A stretch of 64,000 bases of DNA from Flavobacterium sp. MC2016-06. Lineage in GTDB: Bacteria; Bacteroidota; Bacteroidia; Flavobacteriales; Flavobacteriaceae. The notes beneath the pieces are model-generated. The model was not told the origin of the DNA. It did no database searches and saw only the letters and a list, made by a program, of their open reading frames with translations. Both the position numbers and the translations under genes were made by a program. The first letter of the stretch is position 1. Every line of letters starts with the position of its first letter. The stretch lies in NCBI RefSeq assembly GCF_009711165.2, contig NZ_WMID02000006.1, positions 124,001-188,000 on the forward strand, written 5' to 3'. Positions 62,759-64,000 of this stretch are shown piece after piece.

Positions 62759-64000
62759 ATGGAAGTACAGAATTTAAATAAAACCTTACAGGAAATATTT
62801 CAAAGCAAATATATAGTTCCTCTTTATCAGAGAAATTATGCTTGGGCACAAGACGAAATAGAAAATTTACTTCAGGATTTATATGAGAATTTTAAAAAGT
62901 CTGAGACAAATACAACTTTAAATTACTTCATAGGTAGTTTGGTCGTTTTGAAAAGAAAAGACGGACTGTATGAAGTGATTGATGGACAACAGAGATTAAC
63001 GACATTGTCACTTTTACTAAAAATATTGGAACAGGTAAAAGAACCAAAACTATTTTATGAATCGAGACCCGAAGTAGAAGCATTTTTCGATTCTTACTAT
63101 AGAAATGGGAGCACAAAAGATGTTACTTTCAATTATAAGGTTTCTCATCTGATTAATGCGGTAGATATGCTAAAACAATCTGTGGTAAATCCGGATGAAA
63201 TTAAAGAAAAAAGGCTCTTTGATATTGAAGATTTTGATAGATTTAAAAAGTTTGTTTTTGAGAACGTAGTTCTTGTTCGTGTAGAAATTCCTCAGGATAC
63301 AGATGTTGCCAATTATTTTGAAATAATGAATAATAGAGGTGAGCAATTGCAAAAACACGAAATTCTGAAATCTTATCTAATAGAAACCTTGAAAGATAAG
63401 GATGATAATTATTTTGAGAAACAACAAGATGAGTTTTCAAAAATATGGGATGCTTGTTCACAGATGGATACACATATTCAAAAACTTTTTTCGGCTGAAG
63501 ACAGGCGGAAATATTTTGGAGACAACTATGACGAGATAAATCAGATAGATTTTGAAAAAGAAGAAGCACAAGTTAGAAGCGGATTTTCTATCAATAAAGC
63601 ATTGAGAAATCTAGGTAAAAAAGTCGATTCGTTTCAAATTGATGATATAGATGATGCAGGCAAAGACCAATCAATTATTGACTTTCCCAACTTTTTGATC
63701 CACATTTTTAAAGTAAAGTATCAAACCTATGTTGATAATGGGAATAAAATTGAGATTCCTTTGAATGAGAAAGATTTGATTGCTGTATATGAAAATTTAA
63801 AAAACATAATCGATGCCAAAGATTTTATAAATGACCTACTTTATTATCGAACTGTTTTTGATAGATTTATTGTAAAAGCAACGGATGATGAAAAGGATGA
63901 AGAAAGTTATAAATGGACATTGAAAAAGCCTTATCGATATGATTATTCTAAAGCAGAGAATAAAATTTCCACAAGTTTAAAATATAAAAATTCTTTTGAT
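62759..64000 (+). CDS. Second DUF262 protein, truncated by the window edge
   Basis: At least 414 codons; the reading frame stays open to the end. DUF262 motifs: VPLYQRNYAW (20-29), IDGQQRLTTLSLL (74-86) and NYFEIMNNRGEQLQKHEILKSYLI (about 182-205). It is clearly diverged from the first DUF262 protein, so the pair is not a recent duplication. Any DUF1524/HNH domain would lie after residue 414, outside the window. Two DUF262 genes in tandem after a nuclease gene suggest subunits of one complex. Confidence 0.87.
   Translation, partial: MEVQNLNKTLQEIFQSKYIVPLYQRNYAWAQDEIENLLQDLYENFKKSETNTTLNYFIGSLVVLKRKDGLYEVIDGQQRLTTLSLLLKILEQVKEPKLFYESRPEVEAFFDSYYRNGSTKDVTFNYKVSHLINAVDMLKQSVVNPDEIKEKRLFDIEDFDRFKKFVFENVVLVRVEIPQDTDVANYFEIMNNRGEQLQKHEILKSYLIETLKDKDDNYFEKQQDEFSKIWDACSQMDTHIQKLFSAEDRRKYFGDNYDEINQIDFEKEEAQVRSGFSINKALRNLGKKVDSFQIDDIDDAGKDQSIIDFPNFLIHIFKVKYQTYVDNGNKIEIPLNEKDLIAVYENLKNIIDAKDFINDLLYYRTVFDRFIVKATDDEKDEESYKWTLKKPYRYDYSKAENKISTSLKYKNSFD

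Overview
The window looks like a chromosome segment of a Flavobacterium close to F. johnsoniae. The evidence is the AT-rich sequence, Bacteroidetes -7 boxes (TAnnTTTG), a SusC/SusD pair, Bacteroidetes lipoproteins, a flexirubin pigment cluster whose tyrosine ammonia-lyase closely resembles (from memory) the characterised F. johnsoniae enzyme, and many intergenic palindromic repeats of the kind common in that genus.

Layout. (1) 1-9406: part of a flexirubin / aryl-polyene locus: DarA-like fragment, CrtI-like oxidoreductase, LpxL-like acyltransferase, acyl carrier protein, ketosynthase, ketoreductase, WG-repeat protein, tyrosine ammonia-lyase and a divergent halogenase-family flavoprotein. (2) 10327-16321: a non-phosphorylating deoxysugar (probably L-fucose) pathway on both sides of an AraC-type regulator: mutarotase, fumarylacetoacetate-hydrolase-fold hydrolase, two short-chain dehydrogenases and a UxaA-type dehydratase. 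(3) 16425-25119: a sodium/sugar symporter and a galactan/galactose operon (galM, GH53, GH2, galK, galT) divergent from a GntR-type regulator. (4) 26536-49805: an L-arabinan utilisation locus: transaldolase, a NrtR/AraR-type regulator, SusC/SusD, four GH43, two GH51, one GH127, araB-araD-araA and a second aldose epimerase. A palindromic operator, TAAGTGT-N7-ACACTTA, recurs six times at the control points. Regions 3 and 4 together would handle the arabinan and galactan side chains of pectin. (5) 50001-52689: three ordinary genes, one of them proteasome-like (Ntn-hydrolase) in outline. (6) from about 52737 to the end: a genomic island. It begins at a tRNA 3'-end fragment, then carries a tyrosine integrase, a second tRNA remnant, a secreted module (two phage-tail-collar paralogues around a 910-aa coiled-coil protein), a gene-poor 2-kb stretch hiding a 50-aa membrane peptide, and a candidate defence operon: a GIY-YIG nuclease followed by two DUF262 proteins, the last running off the window.

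The most likely undescribed systems are the GIY-YIG/DUF262/DUF262 operon at 60747-64000 and the collar/910-aa module at 54847-58742. All assignments come from reading the sequence and knowledge of the families; no database search was run.
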